A stretch of DNA of 64,000 nucleotides. Origin: Macrostomum hystrix (Eukaryota; Platyhelminthes; Macrostomidae). The position numbers were made by a program, and so were the translations under genes. Positions within the stretch are counted from its first letter, which is position 1. The number at the start of each line of letters is the position of its first letter. Below, in pieces: positions 11,171-22,842 of this stretch. Under the pieces are notes generated by a model. It ran no database searches and had not been told where the DNA came from. It worked only from the letters and a program-made list of their open reading frames with translations. The stretch covers positions 20,701,501 to 20,765,500 of the forward strand of contig CATNEN010000039.1 in NCBI GenBank assembly GCA_950097015.1, read 5' to 3'.

Positions 11171-14100
11171 GGTTTGATGCTGCCAGCGGAAGCCACCAAA
11201 GTTGGTCGCCTCGCCGGAGCGGCAGCAGCGGCCGTGTCATCATCCGGTGCAAATCTGAACGACTTCCGTCTAGCAACTGAAGTCCCTGGCCTTCTTCTCG
11301 GCAGTTCTGGCTGCTTTTGCGGTTTCTGCTGCTGCTGCTTCTGCTGAAGAGGGTAGTTTCCGCCCGACCAGATGTTTGGCAGCACCTTGCCAGCCAGGCC
11401 AGCCACGGCTGTTGACGGTCGCCTCAATGCGCCCACTCCAGAGCGCTGACGCAGCACTGACATCGGCGGCGGAACTGAAGTCCCGGCTTCGCCTTCGGAC
11501 TCAGATGAGCACGAGTGCTGCTCCTCGGTGAAGCCTGCTCGGTTGAAAATGCAGTTTCGCTATTGGGTCATTGTGTGAGCTGCCAGTCACTCAGTGTGAG
11601 CTGCCAGTCACTCAGTGTGAGCTGCCAGTCACTCAGTGTGAGCTGCCAGTCACTCAGTGTGAGCTGCCAGTCACTCAGTGTGAGCTGCCAGTCACTCGTG
11701 TGAGCTGCCAGTCACTCAGTGTGAGCTGCCAGTCACTCAGTGTGAGCTGCCAGTCACTCAGTGTGAGCTGCCAGTCACTCAGTGTGAGCTGCCAGTCACT
11801 CAGTGTGAGCTGCCAGTCACTCGTGTGAGCTGCCAGTCACTCAGTGTGAGCTGCCAGTCACTCAGTGTGAGCTGCCAGTCACTCATGTGAGATGGATTTC
11901 ACTCACTCACTCACTCACTCACTCACTCACTCACTCACTCACTCACTCACTCACTCACTCACTCACTCACTCACTCACTCACTCACTCACTCACTCACTC
12001 ACTCACTCACTCACTCACTCACTCACTCACTCACTCACTCACTCACTCACTCACTCACTCACTCACTCACTCACTCACTCACTCACTCACTCACTCACTC
12101 ACTCACTCACTCACTCACTCACTCACTCACTCACTCACTCACTCACTCACTCACTCACTCACAGAAGAAGAAAATGCCACAATAGTTATAGAAGTATTGT
12201 TATTAAAAAAACTGGTCGCACTCGACTCTCACTACTTGAAGCGGCCGCCAGCGTTTGCAACCGCGTGATGGCTCTGGCCGCAATTTCGGCGTCGCGAACC
12301 CTGACGGTGGCTCGGCGTTGACGCACCCGATGGATGGCTCGCCGTTTGACATCCCGGAACTCTTTGTTGATGTTGAGAATCTCGGCTAAGTCGATTTCGC
12401 CGTCGCCATCTTTGTCGAGCGTCTCGATCAGCTGATCGATCTGGTCCTCAGTCAGGGGAACTTCGAAGTCGCGCAGGCCCAGCACGAATTCGTCACGACT
12501 GATGGCATTGCTCTGGTCTTTGTCCAGGTTCTAGGATAACGAATGGCGAAATCAGCATCATTCTGTTTTAGTGTCAGCGGTCATCCTCATTATGAGCAGT
12601 CATCCTGATAATGAGCAGTCATCCTCATTATGAGCAGTCATCCTCATTATGAGCAGTAATCCTCATTATGAGCAGTCATCCTCATTATGAGCAGTAATCC
12701 TCATTATGAGCAGTCATCCTCATTATGAGCAGTAATCCTCATTATGAGCAGTCATCCTCATTATGAGCAGTCATCCTGATTATGAGCAGTAATCCTTATT
12801 ATAAGCAGTCATTCATTATGAGCAGTCATTCGTTATGAGCAGTCATTCATTATGAGCAGTCATTCGTTATGAGCAGTCATTCATTATGAGCAGTCATTCA
12901 TTATGAGCAGTCATTCATTATGAGCAGTCATTCATTATGAGCAGTCATTCGTTATGAGCAGTCATTCATTATGAGCAGTCATTCGTTATGAGCAGTCATT
13001 CATTATGAGCAGACATTCATTATGAGCAGTAATTCATTATGAGCAGTCATACATTATGAGCAGTCATTCTCATTATGAGCAGTCATAAATTATGAGCAGT
13101 CATTTATTATGAGCAGTCATTCATTTTGAGCAGTCATCCTTACGATGAGCAGTTATCCTTACGATGAGCAGTCATCCTTACGATGAGCAGTTATCCTCAT
13201 CATGAGCAGTCATCCTCATTATGAGCAGTCATCCTCATTATGAGCAGTCATCCTCATTATTAGCAGTCACGCGCATTGTGAGCAGTCATCGATCCTCATT
13301 ATAAGAAGTTATCCTTCTTATTAGCAGCCACGCTCATTATGAGCGTTCATTTTCATTATTTGCACTCATCCTCATTATGAACAGTCATACACTATGAGCT
13401 GCAATACACATGATGATCAGTCATCAGAATAGTTTCTTCAACAGTCAGTTTTGTGGCTGATTGAACTAATTAAACAGTTCTGATAAGTCCAAATGTTCAG
13501 TGAGTCTATATAAAATGAAATGGTTCAGCCAACCTTGAAGAGATCAATGAGTCTGAGGTTCTTCTCCTGCATGAACATGAGCAGCACCTCCAGCGGATTC
13601 TCCGTGCCCAATTCGTCGCGCACGCGTTCCACCGTGCCATCGCGCCTGATGACAGTCCTTACACGGATGCGAAACTTTGGATTCTTGGACCGCACCGACT
13701 TGTACAGCAACATGAGCTCCTGAGTCACCGTAATATCCTGCAAGATGCCATAGCATTGTATGGTGGGAGAATGGGATTTCTGTAACAGGTGGGAGAATGG
13801 GATTCCTAACAGATGGGAGAATGGGATTCCTAACAGATGGGAGAATGGGATTCCTATAACAGATGGGAGAATGGGATTCCTATAACAGGTGGGAAAATGG
13901 GATTCCTAACATATGGGAGAATGGGATTTCTATAACAGGTGGGAGAATGGGATTCCTAACAGATGGGAGAATGGGATTTCTATAACAGATGGGAGAATGG
14001 GATTCCTATAACAGGTGGGAAAATGGGATTCCTAACATATGGGAGAATGGGATTTCTATAACAGGTGGGAGAATGGGATTCCTAACAGATGGGAGAATGG

Positions 14101-17100
14101 GATTTCTATAACAGATGGGAGAATGGGATTCCTAACAGATGGGAGAATGGGATTCCTATAACAGATGGGAGAATGGGATTCCTATAACAGGTGGGAGAAT
14201 GGGATTCCTAACATATGGGAGAATGGGATTTCTATAACAGGTGGGAGAATGGGATTCCTATAACAGGTGGGAGAATGGGATTCCTAACAGGTGGGAGAAT
14301 GGGATTCCTATAACAGATGGGAGAATGGGATTCCTATAGCAGATGGGAGAATGGGATTCGTAACAGGTGGGAGAATGGGATTCCTAACAGATGGGAGAAT
14401 GGGATTCCTATAAGAGAGGGGAGAATGGGATTCCTAACAGGTGGGAGAATGGGATTCCAAACAAGTGGGAGAATGGGATTTCAATAACAAGTGGGAGATT
14501 GGGATTCCTAAAACAGATGGGAGAATAAGTTTTTAATAACTGGTGAGAGAATGGGATTTCTATAACAGGTGGGAGATTGTGGGATTGTGGACCAGCCTTG
14601 CCTCAATGTCGAGCATTTCTAGTGCAATTTGCTCCTCGCCGTTTAACACCTTCAAGATCTCCATGACGCCATCGTTGAGCAGTGGGTTGGTTTTCAGCTG
14701 CAATCAATTAACGAAAAGTCTGCGTCACACGCGAAATTGCTAGGCCAAGCTTTTACTCAGATAGTCGCACATATATTGATGACTTCAACAGTTCAAAGTG
14801 ACTTCTCGAGCTACAAAATTTTAAGCCTCAAAATCCCAAACCACAAAATCCCAAACCACAAAATCCCAATCCACGAAATCCCAAACCACAAAATCCCAAA
14901 CCATAAAATCCCAATCCACGAAATCCCAAACCATAAAATCCTAAACCACGAAATCCCAAACCACAAAATCCCAAACCACAAACTCACAAACCACAAATAA
15001 CCAAACCACAAAATCCCAAACCACAAAATCCTAAACCCCAGAATCGCAAACCACAAAGCCCTAAACCACAAATTCCAAATTACAAAATTCCAAACCACAA
15101 AATCCCAAACCACAAAATCCCAAACCACAAAACCCCAAACCACAAAATCCTAAACCCCAGAATCGCAAACCACAAAGCCCTAAACCACAAATTCCAAATT
15201 ACAAAATTCCAAACCACAAATTCCAAACCACAAAATTCCAAACCACAAAATTCCAAACCACAAAATCCCAAACCACAAAATCCCAAACCACAAAATCCCA
15301 AACCACAAAACCCCAAACCACAAAATCCTAAACCCCAGAATCGCAAACCACAAAGCCCTAAACCACAAATTCCAAATTACAAAATTCCAAACCACAAATT
15401 CCAAACCACAAAATTCCAAACCACAAAATTCCAAACCACAAAATCCCAAACCACAAAATCCCAAACCACAAAACCCCAAATCACGAAATCCTAAACCACG
15501 AAATCCCAAACCACGAAATCCAAAACCCAAAAAATCCCTAATCTCATTCCAAACTTATCCAGAAGCCTAAAAATCCTAAACCCCAGAAACCAACGCTCCA
15601 GAATTCTAAAATCCAAACAAAAATTCCCCACAAGGATCTAAAAACATTTACCACAAACAGGCGACACTTAAAATCCCAAATCCCTATTCCCTAATCGAAA
15701 TCCCAGGACCCTCACCCGCAGCACCCTGAGCTTTCTATTCTTCTTGAACATCCGGGCAAATGGCCCGGCTGCCTGTCGCCAGATTCGATTCCCGCTGAGG
15801 TCCAACAGGCGGAGGGTTCGATTCTCCAGCAGCGATGCGGCCACTTCAAGAGCTCCCTCATTGCTGAATCCGTTGAACTGCAGGTGCAACTCTCGGAGCG
15901 ACTTGTTTACCTGCATTGATTGATAATTCAACGAGTTTTTTTGCCCAATAGACTTAACGATAATTACTAAGGTAGTTGACTGCTTTTTTTTAATCTCACC
16001 CGAAGTGCCTTGCCGAGCTCAACAGCTCCACGAGCTCTGACGCAATTCCAACTCAGGTCGAGATTGCATAGAGAATCGTTGACGCCTGGAATCGGTTTGA
16101 GAAATTGGTCGATTGATCATAACCTGATTACTTTGGAACCTAAAAATGAACTAAAGCTAAATTGTCGAATGCAAAACTGTCGAATGCAAAACTGTCGAAT
16201 GTAAAACTAAACTGTCTAATGCAAAACTGTCGAATGCAAAACTGTCGAATGTAAAACTAAACTGTCTAATGCAAAACTGTCGAATGTAAAATTAAACTGT
16301 CTAATGCAAAACTGTCGAATGTAAAACTAAACTGTCTAATGCAAAACTGTCGAATGCAAAACTGTCGAATGTAAAACTAAACTGTCGAATGCAAAACTGT
16401 CGAATGTAAAACTAAACTGTCTAATGCAAAACTGTCGAATGTAAAACTAAACTGTCTAATGCAAAACTGTCGAATGCAAAACTGTCGAATGTAAAACTAA
16501 ACTGTCTAATGCAAAACTGTCGAATGCAAAACTGTCGAATGTAAAACTAAACTGTCTAATGCAAAACTGTCGAATGTAAAACTAAACTGTCTAATGCAAA
16601 ACTGTCTAATGCAAAACTGTCGAATGTAAAATTAAACTGTCTAATGCAAAACTGTCGAATGTAAAACTAAACTGTCGAATGTAGAACTAAACTGTCGAAT
16701 GCAAAACTGTAGAATGTAAAACTAAACTGTCTAATGCAAAACTGTCTAATGCAAAACTGTCGAATGTAAAATTAAACTGTCTAATGCAAAACTGTCGAAT
16801 GTAAAACTAAACTGTCGAATGTAGAACTAAACTGTCGAATGCAAAACTGTCGAATGTAAAACTAAACTGTCTAATGCAAAACTGTCGAATGTAAAACTAA
16901 ACTGTCTAATGCAAAACTGTCTAATGCAAAACTGTCGAATGTAAAATTAAACTGTCTAATGCAAAACTGTCGAATGTAAAACTAAACTGTCGAATGTAGA
17001 ACTAAACTGTCGAATGCAAAACTGTAGAATGTAAAACTAAACTGTCGAATGTAAAACTAAACTGTCTAATGCAAAACTGTCGAATGTAAAACTGTCGAAT

Positions 17101-20100
17101 GTAAAACTAAATTTTCGAATGTAAAACTAAACTTTCAGTCCGACTCACAGATCGCCTCGGCCAGGGCCTTCGCCCCGACGCTGCCGAGCTGGTTGTGAGC
17201 CAGGTTCAGCTGGCCCAGACGGTCGTTGGCCAGCAGGATCTCCTTCCAATCCTGTCCCGTCTGTTCGTCGAATTCGTTGCCGGAAGCGTCGAGCGTGGAG
17301 ATCGAACTGTTGCGCAGCAGGGCGCGCTTCAGCTGAGCCATGCCGGCACGACCCAGGGCGTTGCCGCTGATGTTCTGTGATGGTTCCACTACCTGCGTTA
17401 GCTACCCCACTACCTGCGTTAGCTACCCCACTACCTGCGTTAGCTACCCCACTACCTGCGTTAGCTACCCCACTACCTGCGTTAGCTACCCCACTACCTG
17501 CGTTAGCTACCCCACTACCTGCGTTAGCTACCCCACTACCTGCGTTAGCTACCCCACTACCTGCGTTAGCTACCCCACTACCTGCGTTAGCTACCCCACT
17601 ACGGTCTGTGTTAGCTACCCCACTACCTGCGTTAGCTACCCCACTACGGTCTGTGTTAGCTACCCCAATACCTGTGTTACCTACCCCACCAACTCTCTTA
17701 CCTACCCCACCAGCTGTTTTAGCTACCCAACCAGCTGTCTTGACTACCCCACCAGCTGTCTTACCTACCCCACCAGCTGTCTTACCTACCCCACTAGCTG
17801 TCTTACCTACCCCACCAGCTGTCTTACCTACCCCACTAGCTGTCTTACCTACCCCACCAGCTGTCTTGACTACCCCACCAACTGTCTTAGCTACCCCACG
17901 TCCCCCCAGCTGTCCTACCTACCCCACCCGTTCCTCACCACTTTGCTGAGGTGCACGCTGTCCTTTAGCAGGCAGTTGAAAAAGTCGAAGCCCTCTGGCC
18001 CCAGGCGATTGTCCCGCAGGTTGAGGTCGGCGACATCTGGCGACAGTTCCAGCGCGTATGAAATGGCGTCGGCCTCCTTGGCTGACAGGCATCGATGTGC
18101 CAGGCGGAGCTTCCTGTCGGCTGGGCGCCTGACGTAGCGCCCGACGGGGAAAGCGCCGACCTCGGCGCAGCGTTTTAAGTAGACAATGCGCCTCAATCTG
18201 ACAATGTCCGGCCGAGGCTTGCGCTGCGAATCTGGCGAATGCCGACGAATTGAAAATTATAATTCTAGAATTCGTGATTTGGGATTCTGGATTTGTGATT
18301 CGGGATTTGGGATTCGGGATTTGTGATTCGGGATTTGTGATTTGTGATTCGTGATTTGTGATTCGAGATTCGTGATTCAGGATTCGGGATTCAGGATTCA
18401 GGATTCGGGATTCGAGATTCGCAATTCGGGATTCGTGATTCGTGATTTTTGATTCAGGATTTGTGATTCGGGATTCAGGATTCGTGATTCTGGATTCGGG
18501 ATCCGTGATTCGAGATTCGGGATTCGTAATTCGGGATTCGTAATTCGGGATTTGTGATTCGGGATTCGTGATTCGTGATTTGTGATTCGGGACTCGTGAT
18601 TCAGGATTCGGGATTCGTGATTCAGGATTCGGGATTCGTGATTCAGGATTCGTGATTCGGGATTCGTGATTCGGGAATGCGTGATTTGGGATTCGGGATT
18701 CGTGATTCAGGGATTCGGAATTTGGGATTCGGGATTCGTGATTCGGGATTCGGAATTCGGGATTCGTGATTAATAATAATAATGATAATTATAGGAGGGC
18801 TGTGGGCAATCATCATTTGGTGACACTAGACCCGCAGCCAGCGAGGAGTCAATTCTGCCCATTTCGCACACGAACACAGGTGTGTTAATCTGCCCTGACT
18901 TTCTCATCGTCAGGCAGTGTACACCCTCATTGTGCCTTGGAGGTTGGCCCTCAAGGGCGTAAATTACACGACAAGACCCAAGCCCCAAGCCCCGACGCGG
19001 AATCGAACTCAGGGACCTTGGTGCGAGAGGCGAACGCGTTAGCCCGCTCTGCCACTCACGCCACCACCGTGATTCGGGATTATTAATTCGAGATTTCATA
19101 GTTTAGTGCTCGATATTCTGGATTTTAGTTTCAGGATTCGCTATCGGAAGTTCCATCTTTGAGTCTTGAGAAGACTCCATCTAAAAGTCACTTCTGGATC
19201 GCATCATGAGTTCTTGTCCATCGCGGCTAACCCACCCTCAAGGTCCGTGTCGTAAGCTTCATCATCCAGCAGTTTCATCAGCAGGTCGTCCTCCTCCTCT
19301 GTCGCTGTGTCCACCGTGGACAGGCGGCTCAGGATTTCGATTGCCTCCTTTTCTGGCTGCTCTGCCGTGACAACCTGAATGGGAAGGAGTCACTAGATGG
19401 TAACCATGGCAACGCATGGCTACAAAGCCACTGATTCTTAAACTGCATCGCACTTTCAAAGATCGCATTCTAAGAAACAATTCTAAATCCAAATTTTCAA
19501 GATCCGATTTTAAGAAACCATTCTACATCCCACTTTCTAAGATCCTATTCTAAGAAACCTTCTACATCCTAATTTGAAAGAACCTATTCTAAGAAACCCT
19601 TCTACAACACAACTCTTCAAGATACGATTCTAAGAAACCCTTCTACATCTCACTTTCAAAGATCCCATTCTAAGAAACCATTGTACATCTCACTTTCCAA
19701 GATCAAATTCTTAGAAACCAGACTACATCCCACTTTCAAAAATACGATTCTTAGAAACCCTTCTACATCCCACTTTTCAAGATGCGATTCTAAGAAACCC
19801 TTTTACATCCCACTTTTCAAGATGCGATTCTAAGAAACCCTTTTACATCTCACTTTTCAAGATGCGATTCTAAGAAACCCTTTTACATCCCACTTTTTAA
19901 GATCCGATTCTAAGAAGCCCTTTTACATCCCACTTTTTAAGATCCGATTTTAAGAAGCCCTTTTTACATCCCACATTTAAGATCCGATTCTAAGAAACCC
20001 TTTTACATCACACTTTTTAAGATCCGATTCTAAGAAACCCTTTTACATCCCACTTTTCAGATCCGATTCTAAGAAACCATTTTACATCCCACTTTTCAAG

Positions 20101-20454
20101 ATCCGATTCTAAGAAACCCTTTTACATCCCACTTTTTAAGATCCGATTCTAAGAAGCCCTTTTACATCCCACTTTTCAAGATCCGATTCTAAGAAACCCT
20201 TTTACATCCCACTTTTTAAGATCCGATTCTAAGAAGCCCTTTTACATCCCACTTTTCAAATCTGATTCTCAGAAACCCTTCTACATTCTGCTTTCGAAGA
20301 TCTCATTACAAGAAAACCTTCTAGCTTCTACATCCTCCATTCAATTATCCCATTCAAAGAAGCTTAACTTAAATAGGATTGACAAAAGCAGAAAAAAAGC
20401 GAAAAACTGCACTCTTACAAGTTGCTCGTCGCTTTGAATCGGATTCCGATCCAT
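11071..20454 (-). CDS. LRRC74-like leucine-rich repeat / EF-hand protein, complete
   Basis: Ten minus-strand exons join in frame to 678 residues: 20454-20419, 19374-19236, 18231-17939, 17374-17149, 16085-16000, 15910-15716, 14697-14602, 13737-13534, 12530-12233, 11534-11071 (TGA). Exons 3-7 encode RNase-inhibitor-type LRRs (for example LNLRDNRLGPEGFDFF, LNLAHNQLGSVGAKAL, LHLQFNGFSNEGALEV, LDLSGNRIWRQAAG). Exon 9 holds EF-hand loops: DKDQSNAISRDEF (weak) and DKDGDGEIDLAE (canonical, near residues 464-475). The last exon is Gln/Ala/Arg-rich, with polyQ from a CTG run at 11144-11172. LRR order plus the LxxLDIEDITV link resemble LRRC74A; the EF-hands and tail make it longer than the roughly 490-residue human protein. 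Function is unknown; calcium-responsive scaffolding is an inference. Intron 7 has a GC donor. Eight of nine introns carry minisatellites. Confidence 0.85.
11573..11892. repeat. 19-bp minisatellite in LRRC74-like intron 9
   Basis: About 17 copies of GTGAGCTGCCAGTCACTCA. It is adjacent to the CACT microsatellite at 11900, whose seed ACTCA is in this unit, suggesting one grew from the other. Confidence 0.95.
11900..12162. repeat. (CACT)n microsatellite, about 65 copies
   Basis: Uninterrupted tetranucleotide repeat of about 263 bp in intron 9. The THSL-repeat open frames across it are an artefact of the 4-bp period. Confidence 0.98.
12588..13400. repeat. 18-19-bp minisatellite in LRRC74-like intron 8
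   Basis: About 43 copies of TCCTCATTATGAGCAGTCA, with a shorter ATTCATTATGAGCAGTC variant in the middle. It fills most of the intron 12531-13533. Confidence 0.95.
13765..14575. repeat. 22-26-bp minisatellite in LRRC74-like intron 7
   Basis: About 34 copies of GGGAGAATGGGATTCCTAAC followed by AGAT or AGGT, some with an extra TA (CCTATAACAG). It fills the GC-AG intron 13738-14601 almost end to end and is related to the array at 8779-9828. Confidence 0.95.
14815..15540. repeat. 14-bp minisatellite with higher-order structure, LRRC74-like intron 6
   Basis: Unit CCCAAACCACAAAAT with many variants. A longer block (CTAAACCCCAGAATCGCAAA, then CCACAAAGCCCTAAACCAC) recurs three times, near 15027, 15148 and 15328, so larger blocks were duplicated after the basic array formed. 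Confidence 0.93.
16155..17130. repeat. 14-18-bp minisatellite in LRRC74-like intron 4
   Basis: Alternating ACTGTCGAATGTAAAACTA and ACTGTCTAATGCAAA units, about 60 in total. In gene orientation the array begins about 20 nt after the donor GTGAGT. The final 85 nt of the intron, with the real acceptor, is unique sequence. Confidence 0.95.
17385..17935. repeat. 21-bp minisatellite filling LRRC74-like intron 3
   Basis: About 26 copies; plus-strand core CTACCTGCGTTAGCTACCCC changing to CAGCTGTCTTACCTACCCCA towards the right. In gene (minus) orientation each left-side unit reads GCTAACGCAGGTAGTGGGG: a CTAAC branch-like motif, a CAG acceptor-like end and a GTAGTG donor-like start. The array reaches both real splice sites. 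Confidence 0.95.
18265..18770. repeat. 7/14-bp repeat in LRRC74-like intron 2
   Basis: Degenerate tandem copies of GATTCGG and GATTCGT (about 70 heptamers). It lies next to the SINE at 18775. Confidence 0.93.
18775..19074 (-). mobile_element. tRNA-derived SINE, family B
   Basis: On the minus strand the head reads GTGGCAGAGCGGGCTAACG (A box) and later GAGTTCGATTCCG (B box), followed by a body unrelated to family A and an ATTATTATTA tail at the plus-strand left end. It lies inside intron 2 of the LRRC74-like gene. It is not a functional tRNA gene: no acceptor-stem partner is visible. Confidence 0.8.
19480..20335. repeat. 39-bp minisatellite in LRRC74-like intron 1
   Basis: About 21 copies of a 39-bp unit with cores GATCCGATTCTAAGAAACCC and TTTTACATCCCACTTTT, filling most of intron 19375-20418. 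Confidence 0.95.
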
Positions 20455-21253
20455 TGTCCAGAAAATAAGGCCTATAACAAGTCAACGCGTAATAAAATCC
20501 AAAAATATGAACTTTTTTTAGCGGCCGAAGACTGCAGCGCGAATAATGTTCAGATCTGAAAAATTTCTGTCGCCTTTTATTTTTAATATATTTGTTTTTC
20601 TTTTCCTGTCTCTCTTTTTCTACCGCTAAAGCAGCGAGCAAGTCAATTCTCTGTGTTGTTTTTTTAAGTTTCCGTCTTTCAGTCTCTCTAAGCTATTGAG
20701 TCGGCATAAATTTTACCAGACAAAAGAAAACTGCGACTCCACATCTATCTAAATTGCTTCATTTTCATCTCCGACGCATTGAAATCTAGTTTTTTTGCCG
20801 ACGCTAGCCCGATAATTGTGCTAGCCAACAGACCATTCAAGCAGATTTTTACACCCATTTTGGGTGGGTCATTGCAGGTCGGCTCGCATAACTTTGAAAT
20901 ATAGGGTGGAAATATATTCTAAAGGTTCTGATATTTTTTAGTCTATTCAATTTCGCTAATATTTCTCTCTATGTCGGCTTCTTCTGAAAATGTAAAACTG
21001 AGGTAGCGTTTACAGCCACTTAATAATAACTGTATGACATGACCCATTTTGTTTAACTCTCTGTAATCTAGCTTCTCTGTCTAACAGGTAAATAGATATA
21101 CTATTGACATAGATAAAAAGATGAATAAATAAAAAATAATATAACTAAATAAGATTATTAAATAGATAAAAAAGAAATTAGAATATAAAAAAGCGATAAA
21201 GAAAGTGCGTTTTGTCGGGCTAAACTGCCAATAAGGGGAGTGTCTTGAAGTCT
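20455..21253. other. Divergent intergenic region, LRRC74 side
   Basis: AT-rich sequence upstream of the LRRC74-like start codon. No confident promoter motif, RNA gene or coding exon is seen. Confidence 0.5.
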
Positions 21254-22287
21254 TGAAGGGTGTGAGCTGTGGGGCTGCACTGTCCATAAAGGGTGGGAGT
21301 GTCTTGAAGGGTGTGAGTTGTCGGACTACACTGTCCATAAAGGGTGGGAGTGTCTTGAAGGGTGTGAGTTGTGGGGCTACACTGTCCATAAAGGGTGGGA
21401 GTGTCTTGAAGGGTGTGAGTTGTGGGGCTGCACTGTCCATAAAGGGTGGGAGTGTCTTGAAGGGTGTGAGTTGTGGGGCTACACTGTCCATAAGGGGTGG
21501 GAGTGTCTTGAAGGGTGTGAGTTGTGGGGCTGCACTGTCCATTAGGGGGTGGGAGTGTCTTGAAGGGTGTGAGTTGTGGGGCTACACTGTCCATAAGGGG
21601 TGGGAGTGTCTTGAAGGGTGTGAGTTGTGGGGCTACATTGTCCATAAGGGGTGGGAGTGTCTTGAAGGGTGTGAGTTGTGGGGCTACACTGTCCATAAAG
21701 GGTGGGAGTGTCTTGAAGGGTGTGAGTTGTGGGGCTACACTGTCCATAAAGGGTGGGAGTGTCTTGAAGGGTTTGAGTTGTGGGGCTTCACTGTCCATAA
21801 AGGGTGGGAGTGTCTTGAAGGGTGTGAGTTGTGGGGCTACACTGTCCATAAGGGGTGGGAGTGTCTTGAAGGGTGTGAGTTGTGGGGCTACACTGTCCAT
21901 AAGGGGTGGGAGTGTCTTGAAGGGTGTGAGTTGTGGGGCTACACTGTCCATAAGGGGTGGGAGTGTCTTGAAGGGTGTGAGTTGTGGGGCTTCACTGTCC
22001 ATAAAGGGTGGGAGTGTCTTGAAGGGTGTGAGTTGTGGGGCTACACTGTCCATAAGGGGTGGGAGTGTCTTGAAGGGTGTGAGTTGTGGGGCTACACTGT
22101 CCATAAGGGGTGGGAGTGTCTTGAAGGGTGTGAGTTGTGGGGCTACACTGTCCATAAGGGGTGGGAGTGTCTTGAAGGGTGTTAGTTGTGGGACTACACT
22201 GTCCATAAGGGGTGGGAGTGTCTTGAAGGGTGTGAGTTGTGGGGCTACGCTGCCTATAAGGGGCGGGAGTGTCTTGAAGGGTGTGGG
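21254..22287. repeat. 51-bp minisatellite between divergent genes
   Basis: About 20 copies of a 51-bp unit (cores GTGTGAGTTGTGGGGCTACA, CTGTCCATAAGGGGTGGGAG and TGTCTTGAAGG), highly uniform. Because 51 is a multiple of 3, several frames stay open on both strands. It lies between the divergently transcribed LRRC74-like and GH16 genes. Confidence 0.97.
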
Positions 22288-22842
22288 GCGAAAACGGTTA
22301 CTCTATGACCACAGAGGATTTATTATGTTGTTTTGTTGTTAGTTTGTTGCTAAATTTAACATTTATAAACCCAAAAAGTGCATTTCAAGGAAAGATAAGA
22401 ATAAAATTTCTAGAAATGCACAACAACAGCAGCAAAAAATGCGCCGACAAAGAGAACTTGTCCTTCTTGTTTCGCACAGAAAATATCACGATCAGCGAGT
22501 GAGCTGGTGTGCCAGATCGTCTCAAACACTGTGACACTGTCCTATTATCAATCTGTCAGTAACAATTTGCCACCCCGAATGAACTGATTATTTCTTATGC
22601 TTTCTGACCAAAGACAGAACTTCAGCATCTGGAACGCGACGTGCCATATCAGGTTCTTTTCTCCCAAAAATCAATTTCTGCCCCCCAGTGAAGCGACTTT
22701 TTATCAATATAAAAGCATATGAAAATAACGCTGACAAATTTCTAGGCACTCCCCTCTCACACCTTCGAAACATTAATAACACTCCACTTACGGGACACTG
22801 TCTTGAAGTCTTCTGATTTCTTTCCACTTCAACTGCGCCTAC
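22288..22842 (+). other. GH16 upstream region
   Basis: Unique sequence between the 51-bp array and the GH16 start codon. Apart from a possible TATA box at 22708 nothing is recognisable. Confidence 0.4.
22708..22715 (+). promoter_or_regulatory. Possible TATA box of GH16 gene
   Basis: TATAAAAG lies 128 bp before the start codon, leaving room for a leader of roughly 100 nt. A single short motif in AT-rich DNA; no transcript evidence. Confidence 0.3.

Noticed and set aside
11887-12321. Frames of repeated THSL
   Set aside because: Tetranucleotide repeat read in all frames.
17340-18137. Plus-strand frame of 265 codons (TTCVSYP repeats)
   Set aside because: Crosses two real minus-strand LRR exons and the 21-bp intronic array; periodicity artefact.
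19480-20335. CRISPR-like regular direct repeats
   Set aside because: Units are contiguous copies without unique spacers, inside a eukaryotic intron.
21220-22342. Open frames of 272-328 codons on both strands
   Set aside because: They follow from a 51-bp tandem unit (multiple of 3) and translate to a 17-residue repeat on either strand; no start context, splice sites or composition of a real protein.
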